Assembly (NCBI RefSeq): GCF_002567005.1
Contig: NZ_NUZU01000004.1
Location: forward strand, 62,001 to 126,000
Direction of reading: 5' to 3'
Source: Bacillus sp. AFS073361
GTDB lineage: Bacteria; Bacillota; Bacilli; Bacillales; Cytobacillaceae
Length of the DNA: 64,000 nucleotides
The position numbers were made by a program, and so were the translations under genes. The notes beneath the pieces were generated by a model. It was not told the DNA's origin, did no database searches, and saw only the letters and a program-made list of their open reading frames with translations. Positions within the stretch are counted from its first letter, which is position 1, and each line of letters starts with the position of its first letter. This document shows positions 35,699 through 44,306 of this stretch, in pieces.

Positions 35699-36676
35699 AT
35701 GAAAAAAAAGGGTAAAAGTAAATGGAAAATTGTAGGTTTTAGCTTTTTGGGTATCATTATACTCGTTATCGCTGGCCTAGGGTACGGATATTATCAATTA
35801 CAGCCAGACAATCATTTTACATCAGTTCCAGTTGTAAGTTCTGGGAACAATGAGCAGCAAGTAAATAAGAATGTTGATATAAAAGAACCTGTATTTAACT
35901 TATTATTAATTGGTTCAGATGAAAGAAAAGGTCAAAAAATAGGGCATTCGGATTCAATGATGCTTGTTCATGTGGATTTAACCAAGCATGAATATGATGC
36001 AATAAGCATTCCACGTGATACCCGTGTCCATTTAGATGGCTATGGATATACTAAAATTACGAGTGTCCAATATATTATGCAGGCAACAAAAGGGGCTAAA
36101 AAAGGGGTAGAAGCTGCTGTGAAAGCAGTTGGGGAATTAACAGGTGTTCCGATCAATTACTACGTTGAAACCAATTATGGCGGTTTTCAAGCAATGGTGG
36201 ACGCAGTTGGTGGGATTGATATGAATGTCCCATTTGATGTTAAATTGACCCATCCTTGGTACAGTGAAAATATAAATAAAGTAATAAGTACTGGTACACA
36301 TTCTTTTGATGGAAAAATGGTAGCAGAAGTTGTCCACGAACGCTATTCTCTAAAAAACGGAGAATATGGTCGTCAAAAACTCCAAGAGGAAGCCTTAAAA
36401 GGAATTGCTAAAAAGGCTCTTAGTCCAAGTAATATCAACAATTTGCCTTCACTCGTAAAATCTATTCCTGACTTTGTGATAGCCAGCAATATGTCTACAT
36501 CCGATATGTTAAGTCTTGGACTTTCAGCAAAAGACTTTGAACCAAATACACAATTGGAATATCATCAGATTCCTGGTGTTGGGAAAAGAATGTATGATGA
36601 CATTTTAAAGGCTAATAACTATCAACTGGTTATTGATCAGGATAAGATCAAGGATTTAATTTCCACTCATTTTTAA
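35699..36676 (+). CDS. Second LytR-CpsA-Psr family ligase
   Basis: 325 residues, ATG 35699 with GGAGG 5 bases upstream. Basic N-terminus and one membrane helix (about 11-32). LCP motifs: LLLIGSDERKGQKIGHSDSM, SIPRDTRVHL, and VHERYSLKNGEYGRQKLQEEA. It is a diverged paralogue of the preceding gene. The second Arg/Arg region (EYGRQ) is kept, so it should be active. Separate terminators for the two genes suggest independent expression. Likely substrates include the EPS made by the 40-53 kb operon; that is inference. Confidence 0.92.
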   Translation: MKKKGKSKWKIVGFSFLGIIILVIAGLGYGYYQLQPDNHFTSVPVVSSGNNEQQVNKNVDIKEPVFNLLLIGSDERKGQKIGHSDSMMLVHVDLTKHEYDAISIPRDTRVHLDGYGYTKITSVQYIMQATKGAKKGVEAAVKAVGELTGVPINYYVETNYGGFQAMVDAVGGIDMNVPFDVKLTHPWYSENINKVISTGTHSFDGKMVAEVVHERYSLKNGEYGRQKLQEEALKGIAKKALSPSNINNLPSLVKSIPDFVIASNMSTSDMLSLGLSAKDFEPNTQLEYHQIPGVGKRMYDDILKANNYQLVIDQDKIKDLISTHF

Positions 36677-36700
36677 ATGATTATTTAAATATTTACTATT

Positions 36701-36730
36701 AAGGAGAACTGATTTCAGTTCTCCTTTTAT
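36701..36730 (+). terminator. Terminator of the second LCP gene
   Basis: Perfect AAGGAGAACTGA / TCAGTTCTCCTT stem followed by TTAT. Confidence 0.88.
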
Positions 36731-36874
36731 TTATCCTTTTAATATGTTAAAACTCTGTATTTTTGTAGCTGTTTTTGAACATGATTATCACTTTAACTGA
36801 CTGACAATTGTTAATACATCTAAATTAAAGATTCGTTTAACCTAAATTCAGATTATATGGTAAACGCTTTCATT

Positions 36875-36982
36875 TTATTGTTGTTCAAGCAGTTGATCTC
36901 CTTTTTTAGCAGCAACCATAAGACTCATAGTCGTAAGCATCGAGAAAGATCCAACAACTAATCCTGCAATAAAAAGAAACAT
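36875..36982 (-). CDS. 35-aa membrane peptide downstream of a c-di-GMP riboswitch
   Basis: ATG 36982 has GGGAGG 7 bases upstream. The peptide starts MFLFIAGLVVGSFSMLTTMS, continues through a hydrophobic helix to VAAKKGDQLLEQQ and stops at 36875. It resembles tiny DUF3789-type membrane proteins (one N-terminal helix, short charged tail). Too short for normal gene calling, but the good ribosome site and upstream riboswitch argue that it is real. The function of such peptides is unknown; a role in response to c-di-GMP is implied by the leader. Confidence 0.65.
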   Translation of the reverse strand: MFLFIAGLVVGSFSMLTTMSLMVAAKKGDQLLEQQ

Positions 36983-37059
36983 AGTGTAACCTCCCAGAGT
37001 ATATTCATAATCCGTAGTAAGGTGATCATTTTCGGCAACTGGCTAGCATAGTTATGAAA

Positions 37060-37125
37060 AAACCTTAGCCCCTTTAGTTTTGCGCCTCCATTTTTCAATG
37101 GATTTGCCCTTTCGTACGAAATATG
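37060..37125 (-). ncRNA. c-di-GMP-I (GEMM) riboswitch
   Basis: On the minus strand: GAAAGGGCAAATCCATTG, a GAAA-type loop closed by CCATT / AATGG, then AGGCGCAAAACTAAAGG and GGCTAAGG followed by TTTTTT. GGGCAAA, the paired stem with GAAA loop, the GCGCAAA segment (consensus ACGCAAA) and CTAAGG are the class I c-di-GMP aptamer hallmarks in order. A TATAAG minus-10-like box lies just upstream near 37130. The aptamer leads into the 35-aa peptide gene about 75 bases downstream. The T-run after CTAAGG suggests transcriptional control, but the expression platform was not resolved. Confidence 0.78.
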
Positions 37126-37292
37126 TGCTTATAATGATAGTATACCAATTATTTATAGTAATAAATAGACTATTAACCTATATTTATATGTTAATAATTT
37201 GTAATTATTCATCGAACGATTTAATGATAACAGTTCATCCATACATGATTAAATAGTGATAAGCAACCCGTTTCAGAAGTGGAGTGGTACAT

Positions 37293-37405
37293 ATGGCGGA
37301 AAAAGAAAATGGGAGAAATTTCGGTGTAGGTTGCCTTTGGGGTTCCTTTTTCCCATTCCTTTATGGGTAATCGTCTATTTTATATTATATAAAATCTTTC
37401 ATTAA
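37293..37405 (+). pseudogene. Frameshifted paralogue of the 37-aa membrane peptide
   Basis: From ATG 37293 the frame reads MAEKENGRNFGVGCLWGSFF and then stops. One base inserted in the T5C3 run near 37350 restores PIPLWVIVYFILYKIFH to a stop at 37405, giving exactly 37 residues, the same length as the intact gene at 37652, with shared G-LWG-(S)-PLW layout. Either a one-base loss or a sequencing error in the homopolymer. Confidence 0.65.
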
Positions 37406-37573
37406 TGGAGTAGCAAATTTATTCATATTGAGAAAAACTATATTGAATAATAGGTTTTCAGCCTCTCTAGTTGTATTAGTCTACCAAATATAATTGTCGG
37501 AATATTTAGTGTATAACCTGCATATTTCTACTTTTTTCTCCATCCTTATTGGGGTATCATATAAAAAAATAAT

Positions 37574-37587
37574 TGAAAACGTTTACA
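37574..37587 (+). promoter_or_regulatory. cre-like CcpA site
   Basis: TGAAAACGTTTACA matches the Bacillus cre consensus TGWAARCGYTWNCW at every position. It lies 65 bp before the 37-aa peptide gene, suggesting carbon catabolite control of that gene. Confidence 0.6.
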
Positions 37588-37651
37588 CGAACTAAGTAAC
37601 AGAACCGTGCAGCACCAGATTTATCTACAACTAACAATAGGAGTGGATTTC

Positions 37652-37765
37652 ATGGACAAGCAAGGAAATCTTTTATTAGGAGTATTGTGGGGGACGTCTT
37701 TAAGTGTTCCTTTGTGGTTTGCGTTTTTCGGTTGGATTAAATTAGTTATTCAAATGATTCATTAG
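37652..37765 (+). CDS. 37-aa membrane peptide
   Basis: ATG 37652 with GGAGTGG upstream. Starts MDKQGNLLLGVLWGTSLSVP and continues as one hydrophobic helix to VIQMIH. Paralogous to the frameshifted gene 360 bp upstream: both have a charged start, G-LWG and PLW. No known family. Followed by a terminator and preceded by a cre-like site, so probably a real transcription unit. Confidence 0.6.
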   Translation: MDKQGNLLLGVLWGTSLSVPLWFAFFGWIKLVIQMIH

Positions 37766-37842
37766 TATAGTAAATATCAATATAATAAAATGATGAACAG
37801 AACAGTTTACGTCAGATGAATTTGAACACTAGATTAATAATA

Positions 37843-37897
37843 AAACCTCTCGACTTATGAAAGATTTTTATTATCTATCATAAGTCGGGAGGTTTTA
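37843..37897. terminator. Bidirectional terminator
   Basis: AAAACCTCTCGACTTATGA / TCATAAGTCGGGAGGTTTT stem with a 17-base loop; T/A runs on both sides. Separates the plus-strand peptide gene from the minus-strand gene ending at 38066. Confidence 0.85.
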
Positions 37898-38065
37898 GAT
37901 TCCATCTTAGGTATGCGAGAAGATGACCTAACATTCCCCATCTAATTCAAACACTAATAGTCTTCTGATTATTTCCCGTTTCCTATCGGCAGATGACAGA
38001 ACACAAATTCGTTCTATTTTATGTTGTAGTTTCAATTTATCCTAGAATAATACTCTGTAGTTGTA

Positions 38066-39478
38066 TTAATTTAGTACTACCCAATCAGAGGTACTTGAAG
38101 TACCAAATGCTTTATATACTTTCTTATTAGTTGCATCTAAATACTCTTGCCCGATAAATTGAGGGGCAACATTAGGTGTTCCTGACTTCACAATTGTATT
38201 ATTAAAATTCTGTTGATACCATGAGTTGCCATCACTAATGAGTACCGCACTTGAGTTTGGTGAAAGATTAAAACTAGGATTCCCCTTGCCAGATACAATT
38301 GAACCATCGTCATTATTGATTCTTATTATCGATGTAGCAGTACCAACATTCATCAAAAAGATAAGTTCTCCTGACTTACCTTTAGGGCTAGGGATTCTAA
38401 ATAACTCTTCAACTGTCTTATTGAGAATAAAGACCCTTTGGGATTCAGATGAGAATTTAACATTTCCATTTACAAAGATTGCTGCTTTCAAACGTAGTTT
38501 GGATTGTGTACCATTTGCATGTACTAAAAAACCCTTGTGTACATCCCCTTTTACCTCAGAACGCAAGAAGTTTTGGTCTTCGTTTGTTGCTTCTGACATA
38601 AAGGATATTCCACTGTCCATGGCGTAATACCCATAAACAAATCCACTTGGTGCACTTTTTGCTTTTCTTACTTTAATTCCAAAATTTGATTGGGCTTTAA
38701 AGTTTACAACATCAATCCCACTAAGGTCTGCACCCGCTTCATTGAATAAACCAATCTCTTCGGCTATCCCAGCCTCAGTACTTTCTCCTTTCCTTAGATA
38801 GACATTGTTGTTAATTCCCCATATTTTAGTAATTCGGTTAACATCAAAGCCAGCGCCATTCGGTGGAATAACCGCAATCTTACTACCTCCTTCTTTCACT
38901 TCATACCAACCATCTTTTATAAAGATGGTTTGGGTAGATACATCAATATGATCGACAATTGAAGTATAACGGTTTGGTGTATGGTATGTATCTATCAACA
39001 TTCCGGGTAAAATTTTATTGAAGTTAGCTACAGTTATCCCTATTACGTGGACCGATAAAGGACTGTATTGAATAATTCCTGAATTTACAACAACCGTTGG
39101 ATTCGTACCTTTGTTTGACGTATAAAATGCTACTGAATCTCTTCCTTCATACTTTGTTGCCTCATTTGTTTGATGGAAGCCGATAACTTCGGGTCTAGGA
39201 TTTTCTTGGTTTCCAATAGCCGACAATACAGCGGCAGATTCATACGTACCATAGGTCTTTTTTGCAAAAACATTAGTATCTTTGTTGGCCTTTTTCGCGA
39301 ACTGCTTATCAAGTTCCTTAAGTCTTTGTGTAACTTCATTTTCATTATTTATAAACGAATTATTTTTTTTTGGTTGTATTGCCATAAGTCCACCTTCCTT
39401 TTTGAATGTATAGCCAAAAAAGAAAGCTAGAAACCAAAAAACTAAACCTAACAAAAAATTTCTTTTGTTATTATTCAT
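38066..39478 (-). CDS. Tail-fibre-like beta-rich protein downstream of the EPS operon
   Basis: 470 residues from ATG 39478 (AGGAGTG upstream). An N-terminal hydrophobic helix (about 8-24) is followed by a short coiled segment (VTQRLKELDKQFAKKAN) and a long Gly/Ser/Asn-rich beta region. The C-terminal 50 residues (APQFIGQEYLDATNKKVYKA, then STSDWVVLN) are a module often seen at the end of phage tail fibres and Bacillus surface proteins. A second start, ATG 39385, has an even better site (AAGGAAGGTGG) and would give a 439-residue form without the helix. No catalytic motif recognised. Convergent with neighbours on the left, separated from rfbB by a terminator. Confidence 0.7.
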   Translation of the reverse strand: MNNNKRNFLLGLVFWFLAFFFGYTFKKEGGLMAIQPKKNNSFINNENEVTQRLKELDKQFAKKANKDTNVFAKKTYGTYESAAVLSAIGNQENPRPEVIGFHQTNEATKYEGRDSVAFYTSNKGTNPTVVVNSGIIQYSPLSVHVIGITVANFNKILPGMLIDTYHTPNRYTSIVDHIDVSTQTIFIKDGWYEVKEGGSKIAVIPPNGAGFDVNRITKIWGINNNVYLRKGESTEAGIAEEIGLFNEAGADLSGIDVVNFKAQSNFGIKVRKAKSAPSGFVYGYYAMDSGISFMSEATNEDQNFLRSEVKGDVHKGFLVHANGTQSKLRLKAAIFVNGNVKFSSESQRVFILNKTVEELFRIPSPKGKSGELIFLMNVGTATSIIRINNDDGSIVSGKGNPSFNLSPNSSAVLISDGNSWYQQNFNNTIVKSGTPNVAPQFIGQEYLDATNKKVYKAFGTSSTSDWVVLN

Positions 39479-39888
39479 TTAATCACTCCTGATTATTATG
39501 TATTTAATTAACATAAAAATGTGAACCTTATGGTTATACTTTCTTAAAAGTAAAACATGCTATTTTGATGACATGTTCATATAAAGTCGATAGACTTCCA
39601 ATAGTAAGATTGGAGTTATTTTCCATTATTTTATGGAACCACTTTCAATTGTAATTAATATTACATAACACTAGATCCGCGTTCTTAGGTTGATAAAAAT
39701 AGCTATTCAACTTATGTAAATTGACTTGTTTGTGTATTTTTCCCTTTTATTCTTAGTTACTTTTTCATAGACTTTACTTAATAAACATAGATCTTTTTAA
39801 CCTTATTAGAATGGTAGGCTTTAATTGGACATTCTCTCAATTTATATCAGGCTAAAAATGATTCTTTATCAAGATTTCCAAAACCAAA
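39479..39888. other. Gene-free leader of the tail-fibre-like gene
   Basis: AT-rich, no repeat or RNA motif recognised. Must carry the promoter of the 38066-39478 gene. Confidence 0.5.
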
Positions 39889-39920
39889 AACCCCCACATT
39901 CATAATCGTGAACGTGGGGC
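39889..39920 (-). terminator. Terminator of the EPS operon
   Basis: Minus-strand CCCCACGTTCA / TGAATGTGGGGG stem followed by TTTTTGG, 15 bp after the rfbB stop. Confidence 0.88.
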
Positions 39921-39935
39921 AGGGTTTTACTCTTA

Positions 39936-40958
39936 CTAATTTATTGAATACTGCTTATTGAAATAGTTCTTATATTCCCCACTAATAATTTGCTCCCACC
40001 ACCATTTATTCTCTAAATACCATTTAATGGTTTGTGCAATTCCTGTTTCGAAGGTGTAAGTTGGTTCCCAACCTAAATTCTCCAATTTAGTAGGATCTAT
40101 AGCGTAGCGCTTATCATGGCCTAAACGATCAGTTACAAATTCAATTAACTCTTCAGATTTGTCTAAGGTGCTAATGATGGTTTTAACTACTTCTAAATTA
40201 GTCCGTTCATTATGACCACCAACATTATATACTTCTCCAGTAACACCTTCATGCATTACTAGATCGATTGCTGCACAATGATCGAGTACATGCAACCAAT
40301 CACGGATATTTTTGCCGTCACCATATACCGGTACTTTTTCATTATTTAGAACCCGGGAAATGGTTAATGGAATTAACTTCTCTGGAAAATGAAACGGTCC
40401 ATAATTATTAGAGCATCGGGTAATATTAATCGGTAGTCCAAATGTTTCGTGATAAGCACGTACTAAGAAGTCAGATGATGCTTTACTTGCACTATATGGG
40501 CTATTAGGCTGTAATGGTGTTTCTTCAGTAAAGAATGTCGTTGGGTCAAAATCTAATTCACCATATACTTCATCCGTGGATACATGAACGAATTTTGAAA
40601 CCCCAATCTGTTTTGCAGCATCAAGTAACACTTGTGTACCCAAAACATTAGTCATTACAAAAATTTCCGGATTAGTAATAGAGCGGTCAACATGACTTTC
40701 AGCTGCGAAATGCGCTACATAATCAAACTTTTCATTTTCAAAAAGTGTCATTATGGCTTTTCTGTCTGCAATGTCCGCCTTAACAAATTGATAGTTTTCT
40801 TTCTTTTCAATAGCACGGTGCTTGGCTAAATCACCCGCATACGTTAATAAATCTAAATTATAAATATCATACTGTGGATACTTATTCACCATATATTGAA
40901 CAAAGTTCCCACCAATAAATCCTGCACCGCCAGTTACAAGTATCTTTTTCTTTGCCAT
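39936..40958 (-). CDS. rfbB: dTDP-glucose 4,6-dehydratase
   Basis: 340 residues, extended SDR family. NAD-binding GGAGFIGGNFV, HFAAESHVDRSI, catalytic STDEVYGEL and YSASKASSDFL (Tyr-x3-Lys) are present. Converts dTDP-glucose to dTDP-4-keto-6-deoxyglucose, the second step of dTDP-L-rhamnose synthesis. Last gene of the EPS operon; its ATG overlaps the rfbD stop (TAATG). Confidence 0.96.
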   Translation of the reverse strand: MAKKKILVTGGAGFIGGNFVQYMVNKYPQYDIYNLDLLTYAGDLAKHRAIEKKENYQFVKADIADRKAIMTLFENEKFDYVAHFAAESHVDRSITNPEIFVMTNVLGTQVLLDAAKQIGVSKFVHVSTDEVYGELDFDPTTFFTEETPLQPNSPYSASKASSDFLVRAYHETFGLPINITRCSNNYGPFHFPEKLIPLTISRVLNNEKVPVYGDGKNIRDWLHVLDHCAAIDLVMHEGVTGEVYNVGGHNERTNLEVVKTIISTLDKSEELIEFVTDRLGHDKRYAIDPTKLENLGWEPTYTFETGIAQTIKWYLENKWWWEQIISGEYKNYFNKQYSIN

Positions 40959-41812
40959 TATTTCACCTCATGTTTTAATGCATTTAAATAACGTTCTAAT
41001 GAATCCTGCCAAGACGGTAATGGAGTAAATCCATTGTCAATTAATTTTTGCTTGGACAACCGGGAGTTTTTAGGTCGAACTGCTCTCGTAGGATATTCTT
41101 CCGTTGTAATTGAATTCACATTCACAGTTTTGTCAGCTAGCTGGAAAATTTTTTGTGCAAATTCAGCCCAGCTGCAATATCCTTCGTTTGTGGCATGATA
41201 TATTCCATATCTATCTGTTTGAACCATATCTAGTAAAAGACGAGATAAGTCAAACGTATTGGTAGGGGAACCAATTTGATCACCAACCACATTTAACTCA
41301 TCGCGAGTTTCAGCTAAGCGCAACATTGTTTTGATAAAATTGTTTCCATTTTTTCCAAAAACCCAAGAGATCCGGACAATGAAGTGTTCTGATAATAATG
41401 ACTGCACTATTTTTTCCGCTTCATACTTAGTCTGCCCATAGTACCCCACTGGGTTTGGCTTATCTGTTTCAATAAAAGGCGCTTCACCTAATCCATCAAA
41501 CACATAATCCGTACTAATATACATAAATTTAGCTTTTATTTCTTTCGATGCATTTGATAAGTACTTGGTACCATCAACATTCACACTCCAGCAGTTTTCC
41601 TTATCATCCTCTGCATTATCAACCGCAGTATAGGCTGCACAATGTATAATGGCATCAGGGTTAATTTTTTCAACGTACTGATAAACTGAACGTTCATCAG
41701 TAATATTCAAATCTTTCGAACCAACACCAACCATATCAAAGCCACGGTTCAACCCTTCACGGACAACATCAAACCCGAGTTGTCCTGTATAACCCGTTAC
41801 AATTATTTTCAT
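40958..41812 (-). CDS. rfbD: dTDP-4-dehydrorhamnose reductase
   Basis: 284 residues, RmlD family SDR: GYTGQLGFDVV, HCAAYTAVDNAE, STDYVFDG and YYGQTKYEAE with the Tyr-x3-Lys pair. Final step to dTDP-L-rhamnose. Four bp after rfbC and coupled to rfbB. Confidence 0.95.
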   Translation of the reverse strand: MKIIVTGYTGQLGFDVVREGLNRGFDMVGVGSKDLNITDERSVYQYVEKINPDAIIHCAAYTAVDNAEDDKENCWSVNVDGTKYLSNASKEIKAKFMYISTDYVFDGLGEAPFIETDKPNPVGYYGQTKYEAEKIVQSLLSEHFIVRISWVFGKNGNNFIKTMLRLAETRDELNVVGDQIGSPTNTFDLSRLLLDMVQTDRYGIYHATNEGYCSWAEFAQKIFQLADKTVNVNSITTEEYPTRAVRPKNSRLSKQKLIDNGFTPLPSWQDSLERYLNALKHEVK

Positions 41813-41815
41813 TGA

Positions 41816-42376
41816 TTACTCTCCAAAGATAAAGTTATTATCAGTACTTGCAAGGAATGGTGCTTTTGCATCCTTATCTGACAATACAGGGGTAATTTCC
41901 ATCGGCCATTCAATTCCAATTTCCGGGTCATTCCAGATGATTCCTCGATCACAATCAGGCGCATACAACTCATCCACTTTATATTGGACCTCTACATCAT
42001 CTGTAATAGTCATAAAACCATGAGCAAATCCTTTTGGTACTAATAACTGCTTTTTATTCTCTGCACTCAGTTCCAATCCAAACCACTTTCCAAAGGCCGG
42101 GCTTCCTTTGCGAATATCAACCGCTACATCAAAGATAGCGCCTCTAGTACATCGCACTAACTTTGTTTGTGCTTTAGGTGCTAATTGATAGTGCAATCCT
42201 CTTAATGTTCCTTTAGCAGCAGAAAACGACTGATTGTCTTGAACAAATTTTATATTAATTCCTGCTTCTATAAACATTGATTCACTATATGTTTCCATAA
42301 ACCAACCGCGATGATCGCCAAATACTTTTGGTTCAATAATTTTTACCCCTGGTAGGGAAGTTTCAATTACATTCAC
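41816..42376 (-). CDS. rfbC: dTDP-4-dehydrorhamnose 3,5-epimerase
   Basis: 186 residues, cupin-fold RmlC: FGDHRGWFMETYS, FVQDNQSFS, GTLRGLHYQ with the catalytic His, and LVPKGFAHGF. Third step of the rhamnose path. 16 bp after rfbA. Confidence 0.95.
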   Translation of the reverse strand: MNVIETSLPGVKIIEPKVFGDHRGWFMETYSESMFIEAGINIKFVQDNQSFSAAKGTLRGLHYQLAPKAQTKLVRCTRGAIFDVAVDIRKGSPAFGKWFGLELSAENKKQLLVPKGFAHGFMTITDDVEVQYKVDELYAPDCDRGIIWNDPEIGIEWPMEITPVLSDKDAKAPFLASTDNNFIFGE

Positions 42377-42392
42377 TACAAACCACTCCTAT

Positions 42393-43271
42393 TTAATACT
42401 TTATACTGCCACTTGCTACTTTCAATAGATATTGCCCATAACCTGTTTTTGAGAATTTTTCTCCAGATTCAAACAACTCTTCTTTTCCAATCCATCCATT
42501 AATATAGGCAATCTCTTCTGGCGCAGCAATTTTAATCCCTTGATGCTCCTCGACTGTTTTAACAAAATTAGTTGCCTCTACTAAAGTTTGATGTGTACCT
42601 GTATCCAACCATGTAAAGCCACGACCTAGTAATTCTACTTCAAGCTGTCCCATACGTAAATAAGCTTCATTTACCGATGTAATCTCCAGTTCTCCACGTT
42701 CAGATGGTTTTACATTTTTCGCAATCTCGACAATTCGATTGTCAAAAAAGTATAAACCAGTAATGGCATAATTTGATTTTGGAAATTCCGGCTTCTCCTC
42801 AACGCTTAAAACCTTTCCATTTTCATCAAATTCAACCACACCGAACCTCTCTGGATCATGTACATGGTACCCAAAGACCGTTGCCCCAATCTCTTTTTGC
42901 GCAGCTCTTTGTAGGATTTTTCTCATCCCACTACCATAATAAATATTGTCTCCCAAAATCATAGCGACTGAATCATCGCCTATAAATTCTTCCCCAATTA
43001 AAAAAGCCTGTGCTAATCCATCCGGACTCGGTTGAATTTTATATTCAAGATTTATTCCAAACTGAGAACCATCCCCTAACAATGCTTCAAATCGAGGAGT
43101 ATCTTCCGGGGTTGAAATAATTAGTATGTCTTGAATACCCGCTAGCATTAAGGTTGATAGTGGGTAATAAATCATTGGTTTGTCGTATATTGGTAACAAC
43201 TGTTTACTTGTTACCATTGTTAATGGGTACAAACGTGTGCCACTACCACCTGCTAAAATAATTCCTTTCAT
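42393..43271 (-). CDS. rfbA: Glucose-1-phosphate thymidylyltransferase
   Basis: 292 residues, Rml[17 protein letters not shown] nucleotide-binding start, [31 protein letters not shown] and [11 protein letters not shown]. Makes dTDP-glucose. ATG 43271. It begins the rhamnose sub-cluster, in the order A-C-D-B. Confidence 0.96.
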   Translation of the reverse strand: MKGIILAGGSGTRLYPLTMVTSKQLLPIYDKPMIYYPLSTLMLAGIQDILIISTPEDTPRFEALLGDGSQFGINLEYKIQPSPDGLAQAFLIGEEFIGDDSVAMILGDNIYYGSGMRKILQRAAQKEIGATVFGYHVHDPERFGVVEFDENGKVLSVEEKPEFPKSNYAITGLYFFDNRIVEIAKNVKPSERGELEITSVNEAYLRMGQLEVELLGRGFTWLDTGTHQTLVEATNFVKTVEEHQGIKIAAPEEIAYINGWIGKEELFESGEKFSKTGYGQYLLKVASGSIKY

Positions 43272-43319
43272 ATCTAAACCCTCTTTTCGTAAATTTTGTT
43301 CGCATTAATTTTTTTAACT

Positions 43320-44273
43320 TTAAGATTTCATGGTTAACATTAAATATTGAAAAACAAAGTTTTTAACCCAGTAATTTTTTTTAAATCTATATTTATTCAT
43401 AATCCTAAGTTTTTCCACAAAATTAAAAGTACTAAAATTAATATATGAAGTTAGTATATTTCTTTGTTTACCTCCAAGTACTGTCTCATATAAATTATAA
43501 AAACAGTTTGCTTGCTTAAATGTATGAGAAATAGATACAAACTTATTTTCCTTTTTAACAAACATTTTAAAGCCTTTGATCGACCCTACTAAATCTATCT
43601 TTTTAGCACCAACAACATTAGCACCATGCTGTCTATACAAAATTAAGGAATCACTTACAAAACCAATTTGACCAAAGGCTGCTGCAATAAGGCCGAACCA
43701 CCAATCGTGCATTATAATTTCATTTACATTACTATTTCTAATGTAATTCTTGAATGCACTGTTTATCATCATAGTACAGCCTGTAATATTGTTTTGAACT
43801 AACAATTGATTTAACTTTTTCGATGAACTATTAAGTTTTTGATAGTGAAACATAGAGGGAGCTATAGTTTGTAAAGAATCATTTACTATCTCTAAATCAG
43901 AATGTACTAAAAGTGGAATATCACTTGAAAACTTTGATTCTAATTCTTTCATCTTTAAGATGGTTTTTTTAATTTTATTAGTTTTCCATACATCATCCTG
44001 ATCACAAAACATAAAGTAAGAACCCTCTGAAACAGAAAAAAGTTTAATAAAACTCTCACAGGCACCTAAATTTTCGCCATCATTTACCAGACTAAAATAA
44101 TTTGGATATTTAACTATATAACTCTCTATTATTTTTAATGTGTTATCAGAAGATCCATCATCTCTTATTATACATTTCCAATTTTTATAACTTTGGTTTA
44201 AAAGTGAATCTAATTGTTCTGGTAAATACCTCTCACCATTATACGTAGATAACAAGATAATTACTTCTTCCAT
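43320..44273 (-). CDS. Glycosyltransferase family 2 (rhamnosyltransferase-like)
   Basis: 317 residues. GT-A fold with LLSTYNGERYLPEQLDSLL, IRDDGSSDNT and FCDQDDVWK (the DxD-type motif); the C-terminal half is basic and AT-coded. Cytoplasmic or peripheral. The DQDDVW form is common in rhamnosyltransferases, which fits the adjacent rfb genes. Sugar specificity cannot be read from sequence. Confidence 0.88.
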   Translation of the reverse strand: MEEVIILLSTYNGERYLPEQLDSLLNQSYKNWKCIIRDDGSSDNTLKIIESYIVKYPNYFSLVNDGENLGACESFIKLFSVSEGSYFMFCDQDDVWKTNKIKKTILKMKELESKFSSDIPLLVHSDLEIVNDSLQTIAPSMFHYQKLNSSSKKLNQLLVQNNITGCTMMINSAFKNYIRNSNVNEIIMHDWWFGLIAAAFGQIGFVSDSLILYRQHGANVVGAKKIDLVGSIKGFKMFVKKENKFVSISHTFKQANCFYNLYETVLGGKQRNILTSYINFSTFNFVEKLRIMNKYRFKKNYWVKNFVFQYLMLTMKS

Positions 44274-44306
44274 TTATCCACCACTCCTATTAAAAATTCA
44301 GATGCT

